From positions 1-5,929 of the forward strand of contig JAJZBA010000038.1 in NCBI GenBank assembly GCA_021799155.1: a DNA stretch of 5,929 nt. Direction: 5' to 3'. Of the stretch, positions 1 through 5,837 are shown piece after piece. The notes beneath the pieces were generated by a model, which was given only the letters and a program-made list of their open reading frames with translations, was not told the DNA's origin and ran no database searches. This stretch comes from a bacterium (GTDB lineage Bacteria; Patescibacteriota; Minisyncoccia; UBA6257; UBA9933). How positions within the stretch are numbered: the stretch's first letter is position 1; every line of letters begins with the position of its first letter. Both the position numbers and the translations under genes were made by a program.

Positions 1-1
1 A

Positions 2-958
2 TTATCCTTTCGAAAAAATAGCGAAATTACCTTTTTCATCGGTTTCAGCATTAACCTCTTCTTTTAAAATATTGAATTGTCGACTGCCTTCGATGAATTT
101 AAATCCTTGAGGAATTTGAAGAGAAAAATAAGAATCAATATAATCTTGTAATTCTTTCCTCGCTCGTTCTTTAGCTTTTTTAATATCATCTTCGGTCGGA
201 TAAGCCGCTTCTCCAACAAAACCGCCTTTCATCGGCTCTTTAGATTCGGCGTAAAAACCCCGTTCTTTCGGCGTTCCGGAAAATCCGGGAATGGAAAAAC
301 GGCTAACAGGTCCAATATTGTATTGAGAACCTGGCTGATCCGCTATAACTGTCGCTTCAATACTAGAAGATTTGATTTTCCCGTCAACTACCTGAGCGCC
401 CGGAACAATAATCCTTTCGGTTAAGCGAAAAATTTTTTTGTCCGGCGTTTCAAAACGGGTACCGGCAACAAGCGGCTGAGGGCTGGAACTGAAAGCGTTA
501 TAAATAATAATTTTGCCGCCGGCTTTTCTTTCCACTTGCTTTCTACCAAGCGCCTGGAAAGAAAAATTGAAATTTTTTTTGACTGAAAAAATTTCGGCCG
601 GTAATTGGCCTCCTTTTTTATCGGCGATTACTGAATCGTTATAAACCCACTCGGTTTTTTTTGTAATAATTTTAATCGTTGCTTTCGGCAAAAATTCGAT
701 TCCCGCATAAACCGTTCCCGCCAATAAAAATAAAACTAGTGCTGATAAAATATAAGTGGTGCGAGGAAATTTATTTGTTTTTCTTTTCGGTTTTTCTTCT
801 TTTTTAAACTTTTCCTCTTCTTTCTTTTCAAATTCTTCAATTTCCCACTCTAATTTTTTGCCAACTTTTTTGTCTAATTTTTTAAAATCTTCGCTCAAGG
901 CGGCCGGTGCAGGCTTTTTGGAAATTGGTTTGGAAACGTCGATTATTTTCTTTTTCAT
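2..958 (-). CDS. Membrane-anchored baseplate-J-like protein
   Basis: This encodes 318 residues from an ATG at 956-958 to a TAA at 2-4. Residues 1-68 form a charged Lys/Glu-rich, probably cytoplasmic segment. Residues 69-89 are one hydrophobic membrane helix with no signal-peptidase-like site. The rest is a beta-rich, probably extracytoplasmic domain. Residues about 148-230 resemble the baseplate J/gp47 core: a Gly-Thr-Arg-Phe turn (166-169), a Phe-Arg-Leu-Thr strand, and a Ser-Gln-Tyr-Asn-Ile-Gly-Pro stretch (211-217). Membrane-anchored proteins of this kind are common in Patescibacteria and their role is unknown; nothing here suggests a phage tail. The start is 23 bp after the alaS stop, so co-transcription with alaS is likely. 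No Shine-Dalgarno sequence precedes the ATG. The C-terminus stops just after what looks like a beta-strand, so the protein may be short for its family. The family assignment rests on recognised sequence character, not a profile search. Confidence 0.8.
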   Translation of the reverse strand: MKKKIIDVSKPISKKPAPAALSEDFKKLDKKVGKKLEWEIEEFEKKEEEKFKKEEKPKRKTNKFPRTTYILSALVLFLLAGTVYAGIEFLPKATIKIITKKTEWVYNDSVIADKKGGQLPAEIFSVKKNFNFSFQALGRKQVERKAGGKIIIYNAFSSSPQPLVAGTRFETPDKKIFRLTERIIVPGAQVVDGKIKSSSIEATVIADQPGSQYNIGPVSRFSIPGFSGTPKERGFYAESKEPMKGGFVGEAAYPTEDDIKKAKERARKELQDYIDSYFSLQIPQGFKFIEGSRQFNILKEEVNAETDEKGNFAIFSKG

Positions 959-981
959 TGTTTTAAATATTTTAACAAAAA

Positions 982-2760
982 TTAAGATTCAACAACAGCC
1001 CTGATTCTTCTAACGCCGGCGCTTGAAGCCTCTTCTTTCAAAATCTTAAAACCGCCGATTTCCGAAGTGCGGCCGACGTGCGGCCCCCCGCAAAATTCCT
1101 TACTGAAAGCATTTTCTAAATTTTCTCCGATATAATAAATCTTGACCGTTTCCGGATATTTGGCCTTGAAAAAAGACAGCGCGCCGGTTTTTTCCGCTTC
1201 TTTTTTCGGCATTTCTTTAAAATTAACGCTTAAATCTTCTTTGATTTTTTGATTAACCAAATCCTCCGTTTCTTTAATTTCTTCCGGCGTCATTTTGCGA
1301 TTGAATGAAAAATCAAAACGCAAACGCTCGGCATTAATATCCGAACCCATCTGTCTTACCTCTCCCCCTAAAACTCTTCTTAACGCCCAATGTAAAAGAT
1401 GAGTAGCGGTGTGCAGCCGGACAACTTTCTTCGCTTCTTCTTCATTCGCCGCTTTCAGTTCACCGGTATCCAAAACCAGTCCGTGGCCGCCGAATTTTTT
1501 CTCCGCGCCGGCGCGAGAAATCTCCTGATGTTTTTCAAATTCCTTGTCAAAATCTTCTTTTAACAAATTTTTAACCGCTTCTTCCGACGCCAATTCCTTT
1601 ATTAATTCAAAAGGCAATCCGAAGGTTTCATAAAGATAAAAAGCAACGGCGCCGGTAATTTCTTTATATTTTTCTATTTCTTTAATTCCCCGACCAACGG
1701 CTTCTTGGAATTTTAACCGCTCTTCTTCCAAAACTTTCAAAATAATTTTTGTTTCTTTAACTTCCGGATAAATTTTCTCGAATTTTTCTTTAATTATTTC
1801 CATGCTTTCCGTGAATAAATCGGCATGAATGTCATATTTGAGTTGATAAGCCAAAATCCGACGAAGTAAACGCCTTAGGATATAACCCGCTTCCTTATTC
1901 GACGGCCGGACGCCGTCGGCGATTAAAAACACGGAAGCCCGAAGATGATCTGCCAAAATTCTGACAATCCTGTCGTGCGAAGGAATCGATTCTTTGATTT
2001 TTAAAACCAGCGACTCAAAAATGTCGGTCTGAAAAACGTCGTCAACGCCTTGCAGGACCGCGGTTAATCTTTCCAATCCCATTCCGGTATCGACTCCGGG
2101 TTTTTCCACTTTTCTGTACTCCCCGCCTTTCTCCTTATAATATTCGTTAAAAACCAGATTCCAGATTTCCACGCCGTCAACGTAAATTTCCGTGCACGGC
2201 CCGCAAGGACCTTCGTCGCCGGTCGGCCCCCAAAAATTGTCCGCTCGATTGCCGAAAATAATTTTTTCTTTTGGAATGCCGATTTCTTCATGCCAGATTT
2301 TATAAGATTCTTTATCAAAGGGAATTTCCTCATCGCCTTTAAAAACCGAAACTTCAATGCGAGCAGGGTTAATTTCCAAAATTTGGCTTACAAACTCGTA
2401 AGCCCAATAAATACTTGAACGTTTAAAATAACCGTCTTTAGAAAAGTCTTCGGGGTTGTCCGAGCCCACCGGGCCAAAAGAAAAATTGCCCAACATCTCA
2501 AAAAAAGTCAGATGCGTCTGGTCGCCGACTTCCTCGATATCGCTGGTTCGAAAACATTTCTGACACGACGCCGTTCTTTGACTTCCAAAATCTTTTAAAG
2601 CATCAAGTTCGCCGGTATAATATCTTTTGAATTGCTGCATACCGGCGGTCGTCAAAAGCACTGACGGGTCGTCGGGAATCAAAGATGAAGAAGGCACAAT
2701 TGCGTGCCCTTTATTTTTAAAAAACTCAAGAAATTTTTGACGAATCTCGCTTGAAGACAT
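982..2760 (-). CDS. alaS: Alanine--tRNA ligase, short form lacking C-Ala
   Basis: This cytoplasmic class II synthetase (592 residues) charges tRNA-Ala with alanine using ATP. The catalytic domain covers residues 1 to about 245, with the Thr-Phe-Phe-Glu-Met-Leu-Gly-Asn-Phe-Ser-Phe motif 2 region (85-96), a Gly-Pro-Cys-Gly-Pro-Cys-Thr-Glu segment (184-191) and a Gly-Met-Gly-Leu-Glu-Arg motif 3 (226-231). The tRNA-recognition part follows, including Arg-Ala-Ser-Val-Phe-Leu-Ile-Ala-Asp-Gly (274-283). The editing (tRNA_SAD) domain keeps all four zinc ligands: His450, His454, Cys557 and His561. The protein ends directly after the Ala-Gly-Val-Arg-Arg-Ile motif, so the DHHA1/C-Ala domain that brings E. 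coli AlaRS to 876 residues is absent. Only 23 bp separate the stop from the next start, so no C-Ala coding remnant remains. Residues about 97-110 are an insertion before the Tyr-Phe-Lys motif. A promoter lies directly upstream, and the leader is very short or absent. Confidence 0.97.
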   Translation of the reverse strand: MSSSEIRQKFLEFFKNKGHAIVPSSSLIPDDPSVLLTTAGMQQFKRYYTGELDALKDFGSQRTASCQKCFRTSDIEEVGDQTHLTFFEMLGNFSFGPVGSDNPEDFSKDGYFKRSSIYWAYEFVSQILEINPARIEVSVFKGDEEIPFDKESYKIWHEEIGIPKEKIIFGNRADNFWGPTGDEGPCGPCTEIYVDGVEIWNLVFNEYYKEKGGEYRKVEKPGVDTGMGLERLTAVLQGVDDVFQTDIFESLVLKIKESIPSHDRIVRILADHLRASVFLIADGVRPSNKEAGYILRRLLRRILAYQLKYDIHADLFTESMEIIKEKFEKIYPEVKETKIILKVLEEERLKFQEAVGRGIKEIEKYKEITGAVAFYLYETFGLPFELIKELASEEAVKNLLKEDFDKEFEKHQEISRAGAEKKFGGHGLVLDTGELKAANEEEAKKVVRLHTATHLLHWALRRVLGGEVRQMGSDINAERLRFDFSFNRKMTPEEIKETEDLVNQKIKEDLSVNFKEMPKKEAEKTGALSFFKAKYPETVKIYYIGENLENAFSKEFCGGPHVGRTSEIGGFKILKEEASSAGVRRIRAVVES

Positions 2761-2768
2761 TTTTATAA

Positions 2769-2797
2769 ATAATATTTATTTTTAGAATTTTTATCAA
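2769..2797 (-). promoter_or_regulatory. Promoter of alaS, predicted leaderless
   Basis: On the minus strand a -35 box TTGATA (2792-2797) and a -10 box TATTAT (2769-2774) are separated by exactly 17 bp. Only eight bases (TTATAAAA) lie between the -10 box and the alaS ATG at 2760. Transcription normally starts about 7 bases past the -10 box, so the mRNA should begin at or within a base or two of the ATG. The region is AT-rich, so chance matches are possible. The position between the upstream terminator and alaS supports the call. Confidence 0.6.
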
Positions 2798-2808
2798 GGC
2801 GTTTTTTT

Positions 2809-2848
2809 AAAAAAACAAACCGTCTCGCTAAAAACGAAACAGTTTGTT
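2809..2848 (-). terminator. Intrinsic terminator of the DUF5667-like gene
   Basis: In minus-strand RNA, bases 2848-2835 pair with 2827-2814 to give a 14-bp stem with a 7-base loop (2828-2834). Two of the pairs (2841/2821 and 2838/2824) are U.G. The stem's last U residues run on into five more U (2813-2809). On the plus strand the same two positions would be C/A mismatches, so the hairpin is built for the minus strand. It starts 26 bases after the upstream stop codon, a usual terminator distance. An outer 6-bp inverted repeat (AAGGCG 2796-2801, CGCCTT 2856-2861) surrounds it. Confidence 0.88.
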
Positions 2849-2874
2849 AATTTTTCGCCTTTTACAATTATAAA

Positions 2875-4329
2875 TTATTGATTTGAGCGAAACGGTGCGC
2901 TTTGAAAAATTTCTTGAATCGGCTTAGGAATAAAAGTTTTGCTTTCGCACCGCTCTGATTTTTTCCATCCTTGAGGAATATCGCAAGGAGTCGGAAATTC
3001 TTTGCATTCGCCGGTCTGCGGATTTTTTGCCGGAGTAATTACCTGGATACAAACCCTATTTTCAATATTTCCGGGAATTTGCGACTTTGCCCCGCCATCT
3101 TCCTCTTCTTGCTGATCTTTATCTTCATCTTTTTGTTCTTCTTGACGCTGAATTTGCTTCCAAGCGTTTTTAGCCGCGCTTTCAGCTGAAGTGATATGGC
3201 CAAAAGCTTCACCAATTTTCTCTTCCGTTAATGATTTTTCTGCTTCCGCCAAATGAGATTTCGCTCTCTCAAGCAATATTTTAATCGGTTGAGGAGTTTC
3301 GATTTTTAAGTTTATGATTTCATTCTCTGTCTTAACAATCAAATCTTTAACCTCCTGAATCATTTCTTCAATTTCTTCTTTACCAATTTCTTGCTTTTCA
3401 ATTTTTTCTTCTAAAATTTTTTCCCGCGCTTCCTTAATTTTTTCTCGAATTTCCGGCCTGGTCATTCCGCTTTTAATTTCCTCTAAAATTTCCATTCTTC
3501 TCATCTGGTCGCCGGGTAATCTTTCTAAAACTTCGGGAGACAAAATCTTCATCTTCTCGGATTCTTTTAATTTTTCAATTCTATTCTCGAATTTTTTAAT
3601 AAAATTCTCCTTTAACTCTTGAATTTTTTCCTGTTCCTGCTCAGGCAATTTTTCCTTAATTCTTTCTAAAATTTCAACAGCTCGCAATTCTTTGAATGGC
3701 CCCTCCGGCCGGCTTTCAATTTTCTCTTCCAGCCTCTGCTTGAAAGCCTCAATATTTTCAAATTTTTCCGGAACTTTTGAAATAAGTTCGTTGAGTTTTT
3801 CCCGGTCGGCTTTTAATTGCTCTTTTAATTCTGACTTCTCTTCGAATTTTTTCTCTAGATTGTCAAAAAGTTCCTGATGTTTGATGGAACGATCAAGTAA
3901 TTTATCTATCAATTTATCGACGTTCGGATTCTGGCTTGTTTCTTTTAAAGATTCAAGGCGCCGTTTTAATCGCTCCGCATTTTTTTGGTAATTTTCAGCG
4001 GCGTTTCTTATAGCTTCAATGTTTTGAGGAGCAACTTCTTCTATTTTTTTAATTTCCGCCGCCCGCTCGTTGGCTTCTTCAGCTTCTAACTCGGCTTTTT
4101 TAATCGGGTCAAAAGTGAAAAATTTGGTTATGCCCCTTCTCCATTCTTTTAAGAAATAAAACGGGCTGGTTGGAAGAATCCCCGGATTTTCCACTCCAAG
4201 ATCTACCACGCTGTCGACCGAATTTTGCGGCGTTGTGGTCGCCTCTTGGGCGCTAACCGAAAAAGCCGCTAAACTTCCCGCTAAAATTAAAAGCGAGATG
4301 AAAAACAATTTTTTATGCATATTTTTCAT
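2875..4329 (-). CDS. Secreted DUF5667-like coiled-coil protein
   Basis: This 484-residue protein begins with a typical Sec signal peptide: basic residues 1-7, hydrophobic residues 8-23, and a likely cleavage site after Val-Ser-Ala (25-27). Residues about 50-155 match the DUF5667 pattern, with a Leu-Pro-Thr-Ser-Pro-Phe-Tyr-Phe-Leu-Lys-Glu-Trp opening (52-63), a Phe-Thr-Phe-Asp-Pro-Ile-Lys-Lys segment (71-78) and then Glu/Ala-rich helix. Residues 80-395 are almost entirely Glu/Lys-rich helix, probably coiled coil. An acidic Gln/Glu/Asp linker (394-412) leads to a tail with four cysteines (427, 442, 449, 461). No enzyme motif is visible. The function is unknown; a cell-envelope structural or binding role is an inference. 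The gene has its own promoter and terminator, so it looks monocistronic. A second in-frame ATG at 4318-4320 (Met4) is an equally possible start, and both keep the signal peptide. Confidence 0.9.
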   Translation of the reverse strand: MKNMHKKLFFISLLILAGSLAAFSVSAQEATTTPQNSVDSVVDLGVENPGILPTSPFYFLKEWRRGITKFFTFDPIKKAELEAEEANERAAEIKKIEEVAPQNIEAIRNAAENYQKNAERLKRRLESLKETSQNPNVDKLIDKLLDRSIKHQELFDNLEKKFEEKSELKEQLKADREKLNELISKVPEKFENIEAFKQRLEEKIESRPEGPFKELRAVEILERIKEKLPEQEQEKIQELKENFIKKFENRIEKLKESEKMKILSPEVLERLPGDQMRRMEILEEIKSGMTRPEIREKIKEAREKILEEKIEKQEIGKEEIEEMIQEVKDLIVKTENEIINLKIETPQPIKILLERAKSHLAEAEKSLTEEKIGEAFGHITSAESAAKNAWKQIQRQEEQKDEDKDQQEEEDGGAKSQIPGNIENRVCIQVITPAKNPQTGECKEFPTPCDIPQGWKKSERCESKTFIPKPIQEIFQSAPFRSNQ

Positions 4330-4346
4330 TAATTATTTTTAATTAA
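4329..4346 (-). repeat. AT-rich hairpin abutting the DUF5667-like start
   Basis: A perfect 7-bp inverted repeat (TTAATTA 4329-4335, TAATTAA 4340-4346) has a four-base T loop on the plus strand. It lies in the predicted 5' leader of the DUF5667-like gene and touches the first base of its start codon. The stem contains only A-T pairs and is weak, so it may simply reflect base composition. Confidence 0.3.
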
Positions 4347-4364
4347 CTTTCGACGTTTACCATA

Positions 4365-4392
4365 ATTATATAAAATTTTAAACGAAAATCAA
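4365..4392 (-). promoter_or_regulatory. Promoter of the DUF5667-like gene
   Basis: The minus strand carries a perfect TATAAT -10 box (4365-4370) and a TTGATT -35 box (4387-4392) with a 16-bp spacer; shifting one base gives TTTGAT with 17 bp. Transcription would start near 4358, leaving a leader of about 29 bases before the ATG at 4329. That leader has no Shine-Dalgarno sequence. A 12-bp palindrome lies 9 bp upstream of the -35 box. Confidence 0.65.
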
Positions 4393-4401
4393 AATTTTAT
4401 C

Positions 4402-4413
4402 CATAATATTATG
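4402..4413. repeat. 12-bp perfect palindrome upstream of promoter
   Basis: CATAATATTATG is identical to its own reverse complement. It lies 9 bp upstream of the predicted -35 box of the DUF5667-like gene and overlaps the first three bases of the adjacent 7-bp hairpin. It could be an operator half of a dimeric regulator, an edge of the neighbouring inverted-repeat element, or chance in AT-rich DNA. Confidence 0.35.
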
Positions 4414-4518
4414 AGCACCCCGCCCTCTATGCTCATTGAACTAAGAATAGATTTTATTTACTGCTATTAAATTTGATTAAATATCTTGTTTCAATTCTAC
4501 AGACTTAGAGGGCGGGGT
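4411..4518. repeat. Nested inverted-repeat element (possible RNA switch or MITE/REP)
   Basis: Two perfect inverted repeats share bases. The long one pairs ACCCCGCCCTCTA (4417-4429) with TAGAGGGCGGGGT (4506-4518), 13 bp across a 76-base spacer. The short one pairs ATGAGCA (4411-4417) with TGCTCAT (4430-4436), and its 12-base loop (4418-4429) is almost the whole left arm of the long repeat. Inside the spacer there are further complementary stretches: ATTGAA (4435-4440) with TTCAAT (4490-4495), and AATAG (4446-4450) with CTATT (4464-4468). The GC-rich arms stand out in very AT-rich surroundings. The element lies between the stem-loop after rpoD and the promoter of the DUF5667-like gene. No immediately flanking target duplication is visible, and no protein of useful length is encoded. 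It may be a structured RNA in the rpoD 3' region, or a small non-autonomous mobile element. Confidence 0.75.
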
Positions 4519-4526
4519 TAAGGTTT

Positions 4527-4568
4527 GGTTATGAAAAATTCTGCGCCTTCGGCTTAAATTTTTCAACC
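4527..4568 (-). terminator. Weak terminator-like stem-loop after rpoD
   Basis: GGTT (4527-4530) pairs with AACC (4565-4568) and GAAAAATT (4533-4540) with AATTTTTC (4557-4564). A central GCC/GGC pair closes a small TTC loop, with a two-base bulge (4531-4532) and some mismatches inside. The stem begins 7 bases after the rpoD stop codon on the minus strand. The descending arm carries five U residues, but no clean U-tract follows. It is therefore either a leaky terminator or a 3'-end stabilising hairpin. Confidence 0.45.
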
Positions 4569-4574
4569 AATTCC

Positions 4575-5837
4575 TTAATATTCTTCCAGCGCTTTTATTT
4601 TCTTATGGGATTTTATTTTCGCCAAAGCTTTGGCTTCAATTTGTCTGACTCTTTCCCGCGTAACGCCAAATTTCTTTCCGACTTCTTCAAGAGTATGGGT
4701 AATACCATCTTCCAGGCCAAAACGCAATTTTAAAATTTCCTGCTCACGCGGCGACAAATCAATTAGAATTTCTCTGATTTGATTTTTAAGCAAGGCCTGA
4801 GCCGCCAATTGAGCCGGAGTCAAACTTTTTTCGTCGCGAATAAATTCTCCCAAAACCGATTCTTCCTCTTCTTCACCGATTGGCGTTTCAAGCGATAAAA
4901 CTTCCTGAGAAATTCTTTGGATATGTCTAATCTTCTCCGGCGCCACCCCCATTTCAATGGCGATTTCTTCAGTCAATGGTTCGCGGCCGAGTTCCTGAGC
5001 CATTTTTCTCTTAGTTTGAGTATATTTAGCAATGGCTTCTACGGCGTGAACAGGAATCCTAATAGTCCGGGACTGGTCGGCTAAAGCACGGGTAATCGCC
5101 TGCCTTATCCACCAAGTCGCGTACGTGGAAAATTTAAATCCTCGACGATAATCAAATTTTTCCACCGCCCGCGAAAGACCGATATTCCCCTCCTGAATCA
5201 AATCCAAAATACTTAAATTCGGACTGCGATGAATATAGCGTTTAGCGATTGAAACGACCAGCCTCAAATTCGCCCGAATTAATTGCTGTCTAGCTTCTTC
5301 GTCGCCTTTCTCGGCCCGTTTCGCCAACTCCCGTTCCTGTTCGCCGGTTAACAACGGAGTTTTTCCGATTTCTTTCAAATACATCTGAACCGCGTCCGGC
5401 AACGCCGTCGTTTCAATTCTTGTCGCTTCCTTCAATTCTTTATTGCTTATCTCCTCTTTCTTATCAACTTCAATAAGTTGGCTGGTTTCAATTACTTTGA
5501 TATTGGCTTTTTCTAAGCGGTCGTAAACCGTTTCCAAAAAAACAACATCGTCTTCAATATGCGGAAAATAAGAAAGAATTTCAGTGTCGGTTACAAACCC
5601 TCGAGGCCGGCCGGTTTTAATTAACTCTTCAATTGCCGATTCGTCGAATTTAAATTTCGGCTTGCCCCGTGGAAAGATTGCTTTCCTTTGGGTTTTTTTT
5701 ACAATCTTTTTTTGAAAAACCTTCTTTTTTTCCTTGTTTTTAATAATTTTCTTTTTCTGTTTTTTCTGCTTTTTCTGCTTTGGTTTGATTTTAATATTTT
5801 TTTTGTGTTTTTTAATTTTTGATTTTTTAATTGTCAT
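4575..5837 (-). CDS. rpoD: Primary RNA polymerase sigma factor (sigma-70 group 1)
   Basis: This 420-residue housekeeping sigma factor directs RNA polymerase to -10/-35 promoters. Residues 1-50 are about half lysine. Residues about 66-118 are a region 1.1 domain (Ile-Glu-Glu-Leu-Ile-Lys opening, Gly-Phe-Val-Thr turn). Region 1.2 covers about 147-179. Region 2 covers about 180-253 and includes the -10 recognition and melting helix, with Trp242, Trp243, Gln246 and Thr249 equivalent to E. coli W433, W434, Q437 and T440. Region 3 covers about 255-330. Region 4 covers about 345-411, where Arg394, Glu395 and Arg398 match the -35 contact residues of E. coli (R584, E585, R588). The long non-conserved insert of E. 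coli RpoD is missing, which explains the short length. Having region 1.1 separates it from alternative sigma factors. The start is 31 bp after the upstream stop and has no Shine-Dalgarno sequence. No internal Met occurs until residue 151, so this ATG is the best start. The consensus-like promoters found in this window agree with these DNA-contact residues. Confidence 0.97.
   Translation of the reverse strand: MTIKKSKIKKHKKNIKIKPKQKKQKKQKKKIIKNKEKKKVFQKKIVKKTQRKAIFPRGKPKFKFDESAIEELIKTGRPRGFVTDTEILSYFPHIEDDVVFLETVYDRLEKANIKVIETSQLIEVDKKEEISNKELKEATRIETTALPDAVQMYLKEIGKTPLLTGEQERELAKRAEKGDEEARQQLIRANLRLVVSIAKRYIHRSPNLSILDLIQEGNIGLSRAVEKFDYRRGFKFSTYATWWIRQAITRALADQSRTIRIPVHAVEAIAKYTQTKRKMAQELGREPLTEEIAIEMGVAPEKIRHIQRISQEVLSLETPIGEEEEESVLGEFIRDEKSLTPAQLAAQALLKNQIREILIDLSPREQEILKLRFGLEDGITHTLEEVGKKFGVTRERVRQIEAKALAKIKSHKKIKALEEY
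5751..5777 (-). repeat. Three 9-bp tandem repeats inside rpoD
   Basis: On the minus strand three consecutive 9-bp units of the CAGAAAAAG type encode Gln-Lys-Lys three times (residues 21-29) in the lysine-rich N-terminus of the sigma factor. The first two units, nearest the start codon, are identical; the third differs by a single base. Copy-number change by slippage would keep the reading frame. Confidence 0.75.

Noticed and set aside
2..958. Prophage or contractile-tail gene cluster, from the baseplate-J similarity
   Set aside because: The protein has a membrane anchor and sits behind alaS. No other phage-tail or phage gene is present.
756..1004. Plus-strand open frame of 82 codons
   Set aside because: It is antisense to the lysine-rich start of the baseplate-J-like gene. 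Its Phe/Ser-rich product is what Lys/Glu-rich coding gives on the opposite strand.
2064..2357. Minus-strand open frame of 97 codons inside alaS
   Set aside because: It overlaps the conserved catalytic core of alaS in another frame and has no recognisable product or start signal.
2971..3189. Plus-strand open frame of 72 codons opposite the DUF5667-like gene
   Set aside because: Its hydrophobic, Phe/Leu-rich product mirrors an acidic Glu/Lys/Gln coding strand. The minus-strand gene has a signal peptide, promoter and terminator.
3692..3877. Plus-strand open frame of 61 codons
   Set aside because: Ser/Phe-rich shadow of the coiled-coil coding sequence on the other strand.
4486..4500. GTTTCAATTC string resembling the end of some CRISPR repeats
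   Set aside because: It occurs once, with no second copy or spacer periodicity anywhere in the window and no cas gene.
4527..4568. Strong intrinsic terminator for rpoD
   Set aside because: The stem is bulged and mostly A-T, and the expected U-tract after it is missing. It is kept only as a weak candidate.
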